A stretch of DNA of 64,000 nucleotides from Lelliottia nimipressuralis (GCF_004402045.1 NZ_SOMG01000011.1:558001-622000), one strand, 5' to 3'; shown: positions 1 through 7,736, numbered from the stretch's first letter. The notes: generated by a model from the sequence alone, not told the origin. A program made the numbers and translations.

Positions 1-1
1 T

Positions 2-583
2 TATTCCTGGGAAGGAGTCTGGGTGCTGGCCAAACAGGTGATTATCGGTGCGGCGATGGGGCTGACGCTGCAATTGCTGTTTGCCGCCGTGCGCATGGCC
101 GGTGAGATCATCGGCATGCAGATGGGGCTATCGTTCGCCACCTTCTTTGACCCCGGCGCCGGGAACAGCCCGGTGATCTCGCGTTTTCTGAACCTGTTGG
201 TGACGCTGCTGTTCCTCGCCTTTAACGGCCATCTCTGGCTGCTGGCCCTGCTGGCGGAGACCTTCCAGACGCTGCCGGTTGACGCCACGCCGCTGCATGC
301 GGGCGGGTTTATGTACCTGGTCACCCATTCGGGGATTATCTTCAGCCAGGGGCTGATGCTGGGGCTGCCGATTATTGCCTTGCTGCTGTGCATCAACTTT
401 ATCCTCGGGCTGTTAAACCGCCTGACGCCGCAGCTCTCCATCTTCGTGATTGGCTTCCCGCTGACGCTGACCTTCGGCATGCTGGCGCTGTTCCTGATTG
501 CCGAAACGCTGGCCCCGTTCTTTGAGCGCCTGATGGCCACCGGGTTTGACCTGCTTGCCGGGCTGATTCAGGCGCTGGTGTAA
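2..583 (+). CDS. fliR: FliR, flagellar export apparatus protein of the second flagellar locus (3' part)
   Basis: FliR is an inner-membrane component of the flagellar type III export gate, working with FliP and FliQ. The frame is open from the first bases of the window, so only the C-terminal 193 or so residues are seen; the start lies upstream. Recognisable FliR stretches are [19 protein letters not shown] and [19 protein letters not shown], with several hydrophobic helices. It is clearly a paralogue, not a copy, of the FliR at 56854-57639: the same landmarks are present but many positions differ. Being last of a presumed fliE-fliR operon, it suggests that the remaining export and basal-body genes of this locus lie to the left of the window. 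Confidence 0.93.
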   Translation, partial: YSWEGVWVLAKQVIIGAAMGLTLQLLFAAVRMAGEIIGMQMGLSFATFFDPGAGNSPVISRFLNLLVTLLFLAFNGHLWLLALLAETFQTLPVDATPLHAGGFMYLVTHSGIIFSQGLMLGLPIIALLLCINFILGLLNRLTPQLSIFVIGFPLTLTFGMLALFLIAETLAPFFERLMATGFDLLAGLIQALV

Positions 584-586
584 CCG

Positions 587-1111
587 TCAGTTCATGCAGG
601 CGATACGGGCGACGGTTTCCGTGCCGGTGGCCAGTACTTTGTCGTCCAGCAGGTAGACGGTGCTGGTGCCCACTTCCCCCGGTTTGATTTGTGGGAAGAT
701 ATAGTCGGTCACATCTTGATCCGTGGTCTGGCCGCCGAGCTTGCGGTGCTGGCTGGTGACGGTCAGATGGATCCGCTTGCCCGACACATCCACATCGTAG
801 CGCACTTCACGGTTGACGGGCTTGGGCAGCCCGTCGCGCTTGCCATCTTTGAAGTGGCTGATGCTGCCGATATAGGTGGTATGCCCCTTGAACAAGCCGT
901 CACGGTAAGAGCGATAAATGCCGCGTGCCAACGTCGCGTTGTTGTCGTCCTCAATCACGTAGTAGGAAGTGGGCGCGATGCACTGCGAGGCGTATGCGGA
1001 GGTTTTAAACCCATACAGCGCCATACCGCCCAGCCCGGCAACCATCCCGCCCAGAAACAGCAGGGTGAGCGGGGATTTAATAAAGGCGAAAATAGAACGA
1101 TTCGCAGTCAT
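587..1111 (-). CDS. FidL-like single-pass membrane protein
   Basis: A 174-residue protein with one N-terminal membrane segment (about residues 10-35, LTLLFLGGMVAGLGGMALYG) and a periplasmic domain of mixed beta character. The architecture, and its position directly after a ToxR-like regulator, match the marT-fidL pair of Salmonella pathogenicity island 3, and more loosely toxR-toxS; FidL itself has no settled biochemical function. I chose the ATG at 1111 because AAGGA lies 8 bases upstream; an earlier ATG at 1144 has a poorer site. The gene overlaps the regulator's 3' end by 35 bases, so the two are probably translated together. Inference: it modulates signal sensing or stability of the partner. 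Confidence 0.7.
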   Translation of the reverse strand: MTANRSIFAFIKSPLTLLFLGGMVAGLGGMALYGFKTSAYASQCIAPTSYYVIEDDNNATLARGIYRSYRDGLFKGHTTYIGSISHFKDGKRDGLPKPVNREVRYDVDVSGKRIHLTVTSQHRKLGGQTTDQDVTDYIFPQIKPGEVGTSTVYLLDDKVLATGTETVARIACMN

Positions 1112-1883
1112 TCCCTGAATCCTTAAAGGGTTGGTGGCAGGCAATAAGCCCCTGAAACTGGCTCATTTTTTCGGAGCCGGTGGTGACGTATAGCACGGCT
1201 GCTGGCGTTTCTTTGGGACGTCTGTCCAGCACGTGACGGGTATAGGTTTGCAGCGTGGACTCAATCAGAGCATTTTGTGACTGCTTATCTTGCTGAACCA
1301 TCACCTGGGTGCCGGGCGGCACGCCGGGGCCGTTCCAGCGCACAAAGTGGACCGGCTGTGGGCTAAAGTCGAGCACGCCGCGCGCCAGCAGCGCCAGTAC
1401 CAGCCCCACCAGCAGACCGCTGGAAAGGGCAACCAGCTTCTGCTTTAGCCTGGCACGCGGTCGGGGTGGGGCGCTCGCCACGGAAGGCGCCGCTACAGGC
1501 GGCGAAACAGGGGGCGTATCCTCCGGCGGTGCAACAGCGGGCAAGGGCTCACTGCTTGTCTCCCGCACCAGCAGACGATAGCCGCTGCGCGTCACGGCGA
1601 TAAGCGTGATGGCTTCCTGCTGGTCCAGTTGAGCAAACGCGCGGCGCAGCTTGGTAATCATGACCCGGACGCTATTGTCGGTGACTTCTACCCCGGCGCT
1701 ACGCCAGCCGATCTCCATCAGCTGTTCCTGGGAAAGAACCTCTCCTTGCGCCTCTGCCAGCGCGGTGAGGCACAGGCACGCGCTTTGGGGAAGGGTAACG
1801 GTCTCTTGCGTATCCGTCCGGGCAAGTTCTCGGGTCTGCAAATCCAGCGTTAGTGACGTTCCAATCGCGATATGGTTTAGCAT
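1077..1883 (-). CDS. ToxR/CadC/MarT-family membrane-anchored winged-helix regulator
   Basis: A 268-residue one-component transcription factor. Residues 1-105 form an OmpR/PhoB-type winged helix (SVRVMITKLRRAF and TRSGYRLL are the recognition-helix and wing signatures). A Pro/Ala-rich linker follows (about 110-145), then one membrane helix (about 150-175) and a periplasmic domain of roughly 90 residues. This layout is that of ToxR, CadC and Salmonella MarT: it senses outside and binds DNA inside without a kinase. The FidL-like gene overlaps its end. It is transcribed away from a 456-base intergenic region carrying two palindromes, which are candidate operators. Its target genes are unknown; flanking flagellar and receptor genes are plausible ones. 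Confidence 0.82.
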   Translation of the reverse strand: MLNHIAIGTSLTLDLQTRELARTDTQETVTLPQSACLCLTALAEAQGEVLSQEQLMEIGWRSAGVEVTDNSVRVMITKLRRAFAQLDQQEAITLIAVTRSGYRLLVRETSSEPLPAVAPPEDTPPVSPPVAAPSVASAPPRPRARLKQKLVALSSGLLVGLVLALLARGVLDFSPQPVHFVRWNGPGVPPGTQVMVQQDKQSQNALIESTLQTYTRHVLDRRPKETPAAVLYVTTGSEKMSQFQGLIACHQPFKDSGNDCESFYFRLY

Positions 1884-2339
1884 AGTTATTTGATTCTTCT
1901 GGTGTAATGGGCATCGCTTCTGGCTATTGTAATTAATAGTAATGAATGCATGTTATTGCTAGCCGGAGGCCAGAGCGACATGCTTTTTATGTCTTACGTC
2001 ATATTTTTGCAACCACTTCGTAATAACAGCCTTAACGCGATTAAGGTTATTAATTGGAGTGTTATTAACCGTATTAAAAGTGGTGCTTAAAGAGGTTTGG
2101 CTTTAATCATATTAAAACCAAATACTTGCAATTTTGACGGTGCAAACGGGCCATCTGCAGCATTGATAATGAGACGCTGTTATTATTTTGAATTAACTAT
2201 TTTTAATCTGTTTATTTTTATTAATTATGCATGGGGTGGGGGCGGGAGCGGTTGCTAACGAGGTCAGCGAATTTATACTGAGTAAAGACAGGTTATTGAA
2301 TTTATTACGCAGTGTTAATTTTCTTTACAAGGATGACTG
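1884..2339. promoter_or_regulatory. Divergent intergenic region with two palindromes
   Basis: This 456-base AT-rich stretch separates the ToxR-like regulator (minus) from the DoxX gene (plus) and contains no convincing gene. It holds two inverted repeats. At 2022-2050, CCTTAA-cgcga-TTAAGG is flanked by AATAAC and GTTATT. At 2096-2122, arms TTTGGCTTTAAT and ATTAAAACCAAA (11 of 12 paired) surround a 3-base centre. Either could be an operator for the adjacent membrane regulator. Promoters for both neighbours must lie here, but I cannot fix their -10 and -35 boxes. Confidence 0.5.
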
Positions 2340-2831
2340 ATGTTTTCTCTGAAGCGTTTTATGCAAACGTCCGATCTGCCCGCCATGTTTCCCGTATTGA
2401 TCTGCCGTCTGGTGGTGGGAGTATTTTTCTTTACCGCGGGGTTTAATAAATTATTCGTTCCCGAAAACCAGCTGCTGATGGTGGATACCATGCACGACGC
2501 GGGGATCCCGTTCCCGGCCGTGATGGCGGTGGTGGTTGCATTCCTGGAATGCAGCATGGGTCTGCTGTTGACCCTGGGGTTATTCAGCCGCTTTAGCGCG
2601 CTGATACTGATGATTATCAGCACCGTGGCGCTGGTCACCATTGGTATTTACACCATTCCGCGCGGACTGAATCTGATCGCCTGGCTGAGCTGGCTCTTTT
2701 ATCTGCCCGAGACGCTCTATATGGTGCTGTGCCTGTTTCCTGTCACCTGGGGCGGCACGCTGTGCAGCCTTGACGGCTGGCTGGTTAAGCGCTGGGACAA
2801 CGTGCGCAAGATTGTTTTTATTGAGCGTTAA
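2340..2831 (+). CDS. DoxX-family integral membrane protein
   Basis: A 163-residue, strongly hydrophobic protein with four predicted membrane helices. The family pattern is visible: an N-terminal R-L-x-x-G-x-F-F-x-x-G-x-x-K stretch (RLVVGVFFFTAGFNKLF) and the A-F-L-E-x-x-x-G-L-L-L-x-L-G-L segment in helix 2-3. DoxX/SURF4-like proteins are quinone- or thiol-related membrane proteins of mostly unknown role. The start is supported by AAGGA six bases before the ATG. It is not a flagellar gene in any known system, so its place between the ToxR-like regulator and the chemoreceptor genes is unexplained; it may simply be a passenger. Confidence 0.78.
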   Translation: MFSLKRFMQTSDLPAMFPVLICRLVVGVFFFTAGFNKLFVPENQLLMVDTMHDAGIPFPAVMAVVVAFLECSMGLLLTLGLFSRFSALILMIISTVALVTIGIYTIPRGLNLIAWLSWLFYLPETLYMVLCLFPVTWGGTLCSLDGWLVKRWDNVRKIVFIER

Positions 2832-2944
2832 CAGAAGTGCGCGGTTATCAACGGTTTGAAGAGCATATTTCCTGACGCCTGCATAATAAAATAGCCCTGT
2901 AGAGGCAGCGTCGTGCTGCCGTTAAAAGAACAGGCGCTGATGTC

Positions 2945-4108
2945 ATGGTTTTTATTGTCATACTGGTCGTTATTTTTATTACTCTGGTTATTCTTGTGCA
3001 GGCTGGCGTCATGCCGTGGTTTATTCGCACCGAGGGGCAGCGTCTGCGCACGCAGGTTGATGCCCTGGCAACCCAATTACGTGAGCAGCTCGACAGGGTT
3101 GAAGCGCAGCAGCGCTCAATGACCGAAAGCGTGGTCACCCTGAAAAGCTTTGCGCTGGATAAAAGTGCCCCCGGTGATACCGATATCGCCGAAGAGACGG
3201 GCAGCAGCCGTCAATTCTTCAATTCACTGGTCAAAGAGATCGGCGAGCGCCTTGGCGGGCGGGCCTGGATGGTGGATGACACCGGGCGCATCATCGGCGA
3301 TGCCGCCGGTGCGCCGACGGTGCAATCCCTCAACGACGCCAGCCTGCCGATGGCGGTACCGCTGCGCGCGCTGCTGGCAGAGTCCGGGGAAGGGATGCGC
3401 CATACCCGCTTTCGCAGCGCCAGCGGCGAGCACTCGCTGGTGGTGACGCCGATCGCTGAGACGCCGTGGCTGCTGGCCATTGATGTGCCCACCCGCCGGA
3501 TGGGCGAACGCCCCGGCATCCTCCTGCATAAGCCGTGGCCGCTGGCCGCCTTGCTGCTGGTCTCCACCCTGACGCTGCTGCGCAGCCTCAACCTGCACCT
3601 TTCACGCCTCAATGAAGAGCTGCCGTCGCAGTTGAAAACCGAGCTGGGCGCACCCTTGCCGCCGCTGATGCAGGAGATTGGCGAGCAGGTGAGCGTGATC
3701 GCCTGGGCTGCCAGCACCATTGCTGAGGAAAACGAGCGTCTGCTGCGGGTACCTGAAGCGAACGGTAATCTCCTCGCCATGCTGAGCGAAAGCACCGCGG
3801 GCGTGGTTCAGGCGATGAACGGCCTGCACGATGCCGCGCTGCAGATTGCCGACAGCAGCGGCACGCTGGTGCAGCTGGCCAGCCGTGCCTACAGCTATTC
3901 GCTGCATAACGAAGAGGGGATTTTTGCCGTAGAGTCGCGCAATCTGGCGAGCCGCTGTGCGCGCTCCTCAAAAGAGCTTCGCGCGCTGATTGACGACGCG
4001 ATGATGCAGGCGCAAAGCGGCGCACCGTCGGTGACGCAGAATAACAGCGTGCTGATTGAAGAGGTGTATACGGTGGCGAATACGTTACTTCAGCGGGTGA
4101 AGGGGTAA
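2945..4108 (+). CDS. Degenerate chemoreceptor-like protein without an intact signalling tip
   Basis: A 387-residue protein laid out like a chemoreceptor: an N-terminal membrane helix (about residues 2-25), a periplasmic domain with VEAQQRSMTES early on, a second membrane segment (about 200-215), and a helical cytoplasmic part. The periplasmic start resembles the full receptor at 4742 (VQAQQRSLTET). Near residues 318-350 the text HNEEGIFAVESRNLASRCA matches the region just after a receptor tip, but the invariant stretch ([20 protein letters not shown] in the neighbour) is shortened and rewritten, and no clear HAMP domain is visible. Contacts with CheA and CheW are therefore unlikely to be canonical. 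It is an intact reading frame, so either a decayed duplicate or a receptor with another job. The ribosome site is weak. Confidence 0.65.
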   Translation: MVFIVILVVIFITLVILVQAGVMPWFIRTEGQRLRTQVDALATQLREQLDRVEAQQRSMTESVVTLKSFALDKSAPGDTDIAEETGSSRQFFNSLVKEIGERLGGRAWMVDDTGRIIGDAAGAPTVQSLNDASLPMAVPLRALLAESGEGMRHTRFRSASGEHSLVVTPIAETPWLLAIDVPTRRMGERPGILLHKPWPLAALLLVSTLTLLRSLNLHLSRLNEELPSQLKTELGAPLPPLMQEIGEQVSVIAWAASTIAEENERLLRVPEANGNLLAMLSESTAGVVQAMNGLHDAALQIADSSGTLVQLASRAYSYSLHNEEGIFAVESRNLASRCARSSKELRALIDDAMMQAQSGAPSVTQNNSVLIEEVYTVANTLLQRVKG

Positions 4109-4204
4109 CCGGGTGACGATGCCTGGAGACCTAAGGAAAGTCTGATAGCGACGACAGGCATTGTTTGCTTAACTGGATCAGGACGTTACAAAAAGGACTC
4201 TGTT

Positions 4205-4621
4205 ATGAAATATGGGTTAATGCTTTTAGCTGTATCGACACTCGCCGCCTGCCAGTCACCGTCCACCCCGCAGAAAACGGATCGCGTTACGCTTACGCAG
4301 TGCAATGATTACACCGTTACTCTGCTGCCAGCCAGCGCCCCTAACCGGCAGGCCCAAATCTGGGTGAATGACAAACAGTTTGTCAGTGAAGCGCGCCGGG
4401 AAATTCCACGCAATGAATATATGCCCTTTCACACCTATTTCTATGGCTCAGAAACGCCGTCGGTAGAGGCGAAGCCTTACAACATTGCGGCGCTGACGGC
4501 CGCACCTGAAGGCGTCACGCTGCTGCGTTATCTCGACAGCACGGAAGTGAGCAGGGAGAAATGCGATATTACGGAAGAGGCGATAAAAGCGGTGCTGCAC
4601 GATAAGTCAACGCCTTATTAA
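4205..4621 (+). CDS. Small lipoprotein of unknown function
   Basis: A 138-residue protein beginning with a lipoprotein signal peptide: MKYGLMLLAVSTLAAC, with lipobox LAAC and the acylated Cys at residue 16. The mature part starts QSPSTPQ, has two further cysteines that could pair, and shows no family I recognise. An AAGGA site lies seven bases before the ATG. A strong terminator follows at 4641-4662, so the gene is a unit of its own between two receptor-like genes. Residue 17 is Gln rather than Asp, so sorting to the outer membrane is expected. No function can be assigned; a role with the flagellar or sensory proteins around it is only positional inference. Confidence 0.75.
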   Translation: MKYGLMLLAVSTLAACQSPSTPQKTDRVTLTQCNDYTVTLLPASAPNRQAQIWVNDKQFVSEARREIPRNEYMPFHTYFYGSETPSVEAKPYNIAALTAAPEGVTLLRYLDSTEVSREKCDITEEAIKAVLHDKSTPY

Positions 4622-4640
4622 GCGTCGGTTACCCTGAACA

Positions 4641-4662
4641 GGGGACAAAAGCGTCCCCTTTT
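4641..4662 (+). terminator. Rho-independent terminator after the lipoprotein gene
   Basis: Stem GGGGAC / GTCCCC around a 6-base loop, followed by TTTT. It lies 20 bases after the lipoprotein stop codon. Confidence 0.8.
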
Positions 4663-4678
4663 CGGACCTGTATTAAAT

Positions 4679-4706
4679 TTCATTTTCAACTCAAATCACC
4701 GATGAA
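4679..4706 (+). promoter_or_regulatory. Putative sigma-28 promoter of the chemoreceptor gene
   Basis: TTCATTTT, 11 bases, then ACCGATGA. The -10 core CCGATGAA is shared with flgK, flgM and fliC of this locus, and the spacing is that of FliA promoters. The -35 half is a poor match to TAAAGTTT. It lies 36 bases before the receptor start. Confidence 0.6.
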
Positions 4707-4741
4707 TACTCTGACAACGTTTAATTTCAGAGTGTACCCTT

Positions 4742-6637
4742 ATGTTTAAATCCACACAAAGTAGAGTGGTATTGCTGGTCTCAGCTTTCTTTTTATTGCT
4801 TATTTTAACCACCCTTTGGGTGGTCACGCGTTTCGTTGCACCGCAGCTGCTAAAAGCAGAGTATCAGCGCGTGCATTATCAGATTGGCGAGGAGGCGGCA
4901 GCCATTACGCAGCAAATGTCGCGCGTACAGGCGCAGCAGCGCAGCCTGACGGAAACCGCGCCTCTGCTTAACAGCCCCGACATTGACAGCCTGCTTCCGG
5001 CGTTCATCAACCAGAACGGTGACCTCAACCTGTTTGGCGGCGGCGTATGGCCATTGCCGGGCATGCGTGAGCCGGGGGTGGATAAACACAGCACCTTTTA
5101 TGCCCGGGACCGCAAGGGCATGCTGCGCCCGAACGCCACATGGAATGCTCCGGATGCGCCAGCGTACTGGCAAGAATCATGGTTCAAGGCCGGGCTGCGC
5201 GCGCAAAAAGGCCAGTGCGTCTGGGCTGAAGCCTATATCGATGCCGCCAGTGCGCAGCCCCGAACCAACTGTGCCATGCCGATTTACCGCAACGGCCAGC
5301 TATGGGGCGTGGCGACGCTTGACGTGACGCTGGGCTTCTTTAATCAGCTGGCCCGCAAAATGGCGGAGCCCATCGAAGGTGGCGTACTGATTGTTGAGGC
5401 CAACGGTAAAATCGTCGGCTACAGCCGTGCCTCAGAAGATACCCCTCCGCTTACCAACATTGGTGCGCTACCCGGTCACGAAATCGCGCTGTTGCGGGAG
5501 ATGCTGGCCGAGGCGAAGGATACGCCACTTGAACGAACCTATCGCGCAGAGGACGGTGAACACACCATCTTCGTCTATCCCATCAAAGGTAGCCCGTGGT
5601 TTGTCGCAACCGACACCAAAAGTAGCCAGTTGAGCCAACAGACTCGCAATATCCTCACCCGTCTGGGTCTGGTTCAGATCCCGCTGTTGCTGCTTCTGGG
5701 GGTGGTGCTTGTTCTGACCATCCGCGCCGTAATGCGCAATCTCGATATCGTCAGCCAACGTCTTGCTACGCTCTCTGCGGGCGGAGCCGATTTGACCCGT
5801 CGCCTGCCTGAGAACAGCAGTCAGGAGCTGAACGCCATCGCCCGAAATGTGAACGCCTTTATGAGCTATCTGCAGGGGCTGTTGCAGCAGGTTGGGGCGA
5901 GCACCCGGACCATAGCGTCAGCTTCGCATCAGATTGCCGAGGGCAACGTGTCGCTTTCGTCACGCACCGAAGAGCAATCCGCCTCGCTGACCCAGACCGC
6001 GGCCTCAATGGAAGAGATTGCGGGCATTGTGGCGAACAACGCGGACAACGCGGAAAACGCCGACCGTCTGGCGACCGAAGCCGCGGCGGTGGCGCAGCGC
6101 GGGGCAGGGCTGATGAATTCAGCGGTGGATAAAATGCGCCATATTGAGTCCTCCTCCCTGCGCGTCGCCGAGATCGTCGGGGTGATCGACGGGATTGCCT
6201 ACCAGACGAACATTCTGGCGCTGAACGCGGCGGTGGAAGCGGCGCGAGCGGGAGAGCAGGGGCGCGGGTTTGCCGTGGTGGCGACGGAAGTACGCAACCT
6301 GGCGCTGCGGGCCTCCAGCTCGGCGAAAGAGATCCGTGGGCTGATCAACGACGCGGTGGTCGGCGTGCAGGACGGCAGCCGCCTGGTGCAGGATGCCGGG
6401 AAGACCATGAACACGCTGGTGGATTCCGTCAGTAAAGTCTCTGGCCTGATGGAGCAGGTTAAAACCGCCAGCCGGGAACAGAGCGTCGGTATCACGCAGG
6501 TGAACGTGGCGGTGTGTCAGCTTGAAAGCGCAACCCAGCAAAATGCGTCGCTGGTGGCGGAAGTGTCGTCGGCAGCCAAAGCGATGGAAGAGCAGGCGCA
6601 AGAGCTGGAAAGTGTCGTGAACCGGTTTAAAGTGTGA
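4742..6637 (+). CDS. Methyl-accepting chemotaxis protein (dCache-type sensor)
   Basis: A 631-residue chemoreceptor. It has a membrane helix near residues 8-30, a large periplasmic sensor of dCache type (about 33-300), a second membrane helix (about 308-330), a HAMP domain (about 331-385) and a long helical signalling domain with the invariant tip [20 protein letters not shown] (about 490-515). It senses an external ligand and controls CheA through CheW. Methylation helices flank the tip. The C-terminus ends VVNRFKV and lacks the xWETF tail that tethers CheR and CheB. A sigma-28-like promoter precedes it. The sensor is not close enough to Tar, Tsr, Trg or Tap to guess the ligand. Confidence 0.92.
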   Translation: MFKSTQSRVVLLVSAFFLLLILTTLWVVTRFVAPQLLKAEYQRVHYQIGEEAAAITQQMSRVQAQQRSLTETAPLLNSPDIDSLLPAFINQNGDLNLFGGGVWPLPGMREPGVDKHSTFYARDRKGMLRPNATWNAPDAPAYWQESWFKAGLRAQKGQCVWAEAYIDAASAQPRTNCAMPIYRNGQLWGVATLDVTLGFFNQLARKMAEPIEGGVLIVEANGKIVGYSRASEDTPPLTNIGALPGHEIALLREMLAEAKDTPLERTYRAEDGEHTIFVYPIKGSPWFVATDTKSSQLSQQTRNILTRLGLVQIPLLLLLGVVLVLTIRAVMRNLDIVSQRLATLSAGGADLTRRLPENSSQELNAIARNVNAFMSYLQGLLQQVGASTRTIASASHQIAEGNVSLSSRTEEQSASLTQTAASMEEIAGIVANNADNAENADRLATEAAAVAQRGAGLMNSAVDKMRHIESSSLRVAEIVGVIDGIAYQTNILALNAAVEAARAGEQGRGFAVVATEVRNLALRASSSAKEIRGLINDAVVGVQDGSRLVQDAGKTMNTLVDSVSKVSGLMEQVKTASREQSVGITQVNVAVCQLESATQQNASLVAEVSSAAKAMEEQAQELESVVNRFKV

Positions 6638-6683
6638 GCATGTCACCTGGGGTGAGGGCATCAGGCCGCCGTGCAGCCTAATC

Positions 6684-6760
6684 GCCCGGTGGCGCTTCGC
6701 TTACCGGGCCTACGGGCTGGGTGTTCTCCCTCTCCCTTTGGGAGAGGGCTAGGGTGAGGG
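6684..6760. repeat. REP element plus a second interspersed hairpin repeat
   Basis: A REP-type hairpin (GCCCGGT ... ACCGGGC, 6684-6709) is followed at 6728-6760 by a second imperfect palindrome beginning CCCTCTCCCTTTGGGAGAGG. Both are of kinds scattered between genes in enterobacterial genomes. They lie between the convergent ends of the receptor gene and the structured leader. Confidence 0.75.
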
Positions 6761-6889
6761 GGAACAGACGGCCGTGAGCGTGGCAGAGCGGCTCCATCGC
6801 CACCATCCCGGCGCAAATCTGGAAGACGCCTCGCAATCACACAAGTAACCTTATGTAATTAAGGGTTTACCCTGTTTTTTGTTTTTATC

Positions 6890-7129
6890 CCACCGTAAAG
6901 TGCCCGCGTTGCGGCAACCTCCGCAACCGGGCGTGAGAACCTGAAAATACAAGGCGATACATTTTTGTGTCGTATATGCGCACACGTCGCTACAATCATG
7001 GCGGCGCTGGCGGAGCAACCATTGGTTGGTCGGCTCCCTTGTATGTCGATTCTCACCTCCGTCAGCGCCACCACCTATGAGCGTGAGAACTCTGGTGGTG
7101 GTTGTATGAATATACAAGGAGACTTTCAT
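6890..7129 (+). promoter_or_regulatory. Structured leader upstream of the 149-residue orphan gene
   Basis: The 492 bases before the orphan gene contain no other gene. The last 240 are rich in pairing elements. GTTGCGG / CCGCAAC form a small hairpin near 6910. GGCGCTGGCGGAG (7003-7015) can pair fully, with one G-U, with CTCCGTCAGCGCC (7057-7069). CCACCACC (7068-7075) can pair with GGTGGTGG (7094-7101); these last two helices share two bases and exclude each other. GCGTGAGAAC and ATACAAGG occur twice (near 6930 and 7081-7118). The frame upstream of the real start is open and reads like the Ash/Icd-type leaders of phage P4-like elements. It looks like an attenuator or an antisense-controlled leader. 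Confidence 0.5.
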
Positions 7130-7579
7130 ATGACTATTCTGTCCACTCTCTCTGACGCATCCCACGCGAGCTTTACCGAACAGCTTATCGCCTTACCCCT
7201 TCCGGCCTCTGCCGATCTTTTTGACGTGGCCGATCTCTGCGCCGCGTTTGCCAGCACGCTGGTGGAAACCGATGAGGTGAGCGAGCGTAACGCACTCTGC
7301 GGGCGCTTGCTGCATGCCCTGGGTGAACTGGAACGCCGCTGTAAGGACGATCTGCCCGCGCATCTTATTGAGCGACTCATCGCCGGTGACGCCGCGCCGT
7401 CGTGCATGCCGGACTGCTGGCAGGAGACGATTACGCCAGTTACCTATGCGCAAGCTCTGGCGCAGGCGATACTGGGAAATACCCTGCCGCAGGGAGTGAA
7501 CCGCGCGCTGGCGGGGTCGCTGCACGACATGGTGTTTCTGCTGGGGGAGTTTGTGAAGGAGCCTTACCTGCCGTCTTAA
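7130..7579 (+). CDS. Hypothetical 149-residue protein next to flagellin
   Basis: The frame is open from 6965, but the ATG at 7130 has AAGGAG eight bases upstream and is taken as the start. The product is a largely helical, acidic, soluble protein with no signal peptide or membrane helix. It has five cysteines, including C-M-P-D-C in the middle. I recognise no family. It lies between a chemoreceptor and fliC and converges on fliC, with a REP element in between. Its leader looks structured (6890-7129). Base composition is like its neighbours, so there is no direct sign of recent transfer apart from the phage-like leader. No function is proposed. Confidence 0.65.
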   Translation: MTILSTLSDASHASFTEQLIALPLPASADLFDVADLCAAFASTLVETDEVSERNALCGRLLHALGELERRCKDDLPAHLIERLIAGDAAPSCMPDCWQETITPVTYAQALAQAILGNTLPQGVNRALAGSLHDMVFLLGEFVKEPYLPS

Positions 7580-7586
7580 AACCCTT

Positions 7587-7639
7587 GCCGGGTGGCGGCT
7601 GCGCCTGACCCGGCCTACGTTTCGCTGCGCTGCCGGGCA
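7587..7639. repeat. REP-type element between the orphan gene and fliC
   Basis: GCCGGGTGGCGGCTGCGCC ... GACCCGGC hairpin followed by a partial inverted second unit (CTGCCGGGCA). Typical intergenic REP/BIME location between convergent genes. Confidence 0.7.
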
Positions 7640-7656
7640 ATGTTTATTGTGCACAA

Positions 7657-7684
7657 AACAAAAAAGCCCTCCGGGGAGGAGGGC
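7657..7684 (-). terminator. fliC terminator
   Basis: On the minus strand GCCCTCC / GGAGGGC form a 7-bp stem with a 5-base loop, followed by a run of T. It lies 50 bases after the fliC stop. Confidence 0.85.
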
Positions 7685-7736
7685 AACCGCGCGTGACACA
7701 CGCGCGTAATCACAATGTAAGGTGGTTTTGTCCAGA

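Noticed and set aside
1..583. fliR at the left edge as a truncated pseudogene
   Set aside because: The frame is open to the first base of the window and all C-terminal motifs are intact; it is cut by the window, not broken.
6965..7129. Upstream ATG giving a 204-residue version of the orphan protein
   Set aside because: The ATG at 7130 has an optimal ribosome site, and the upstream part lies within strongly paired leader sequence resembling phage leader peptides; it may be a separate leader but not the start of the protein.
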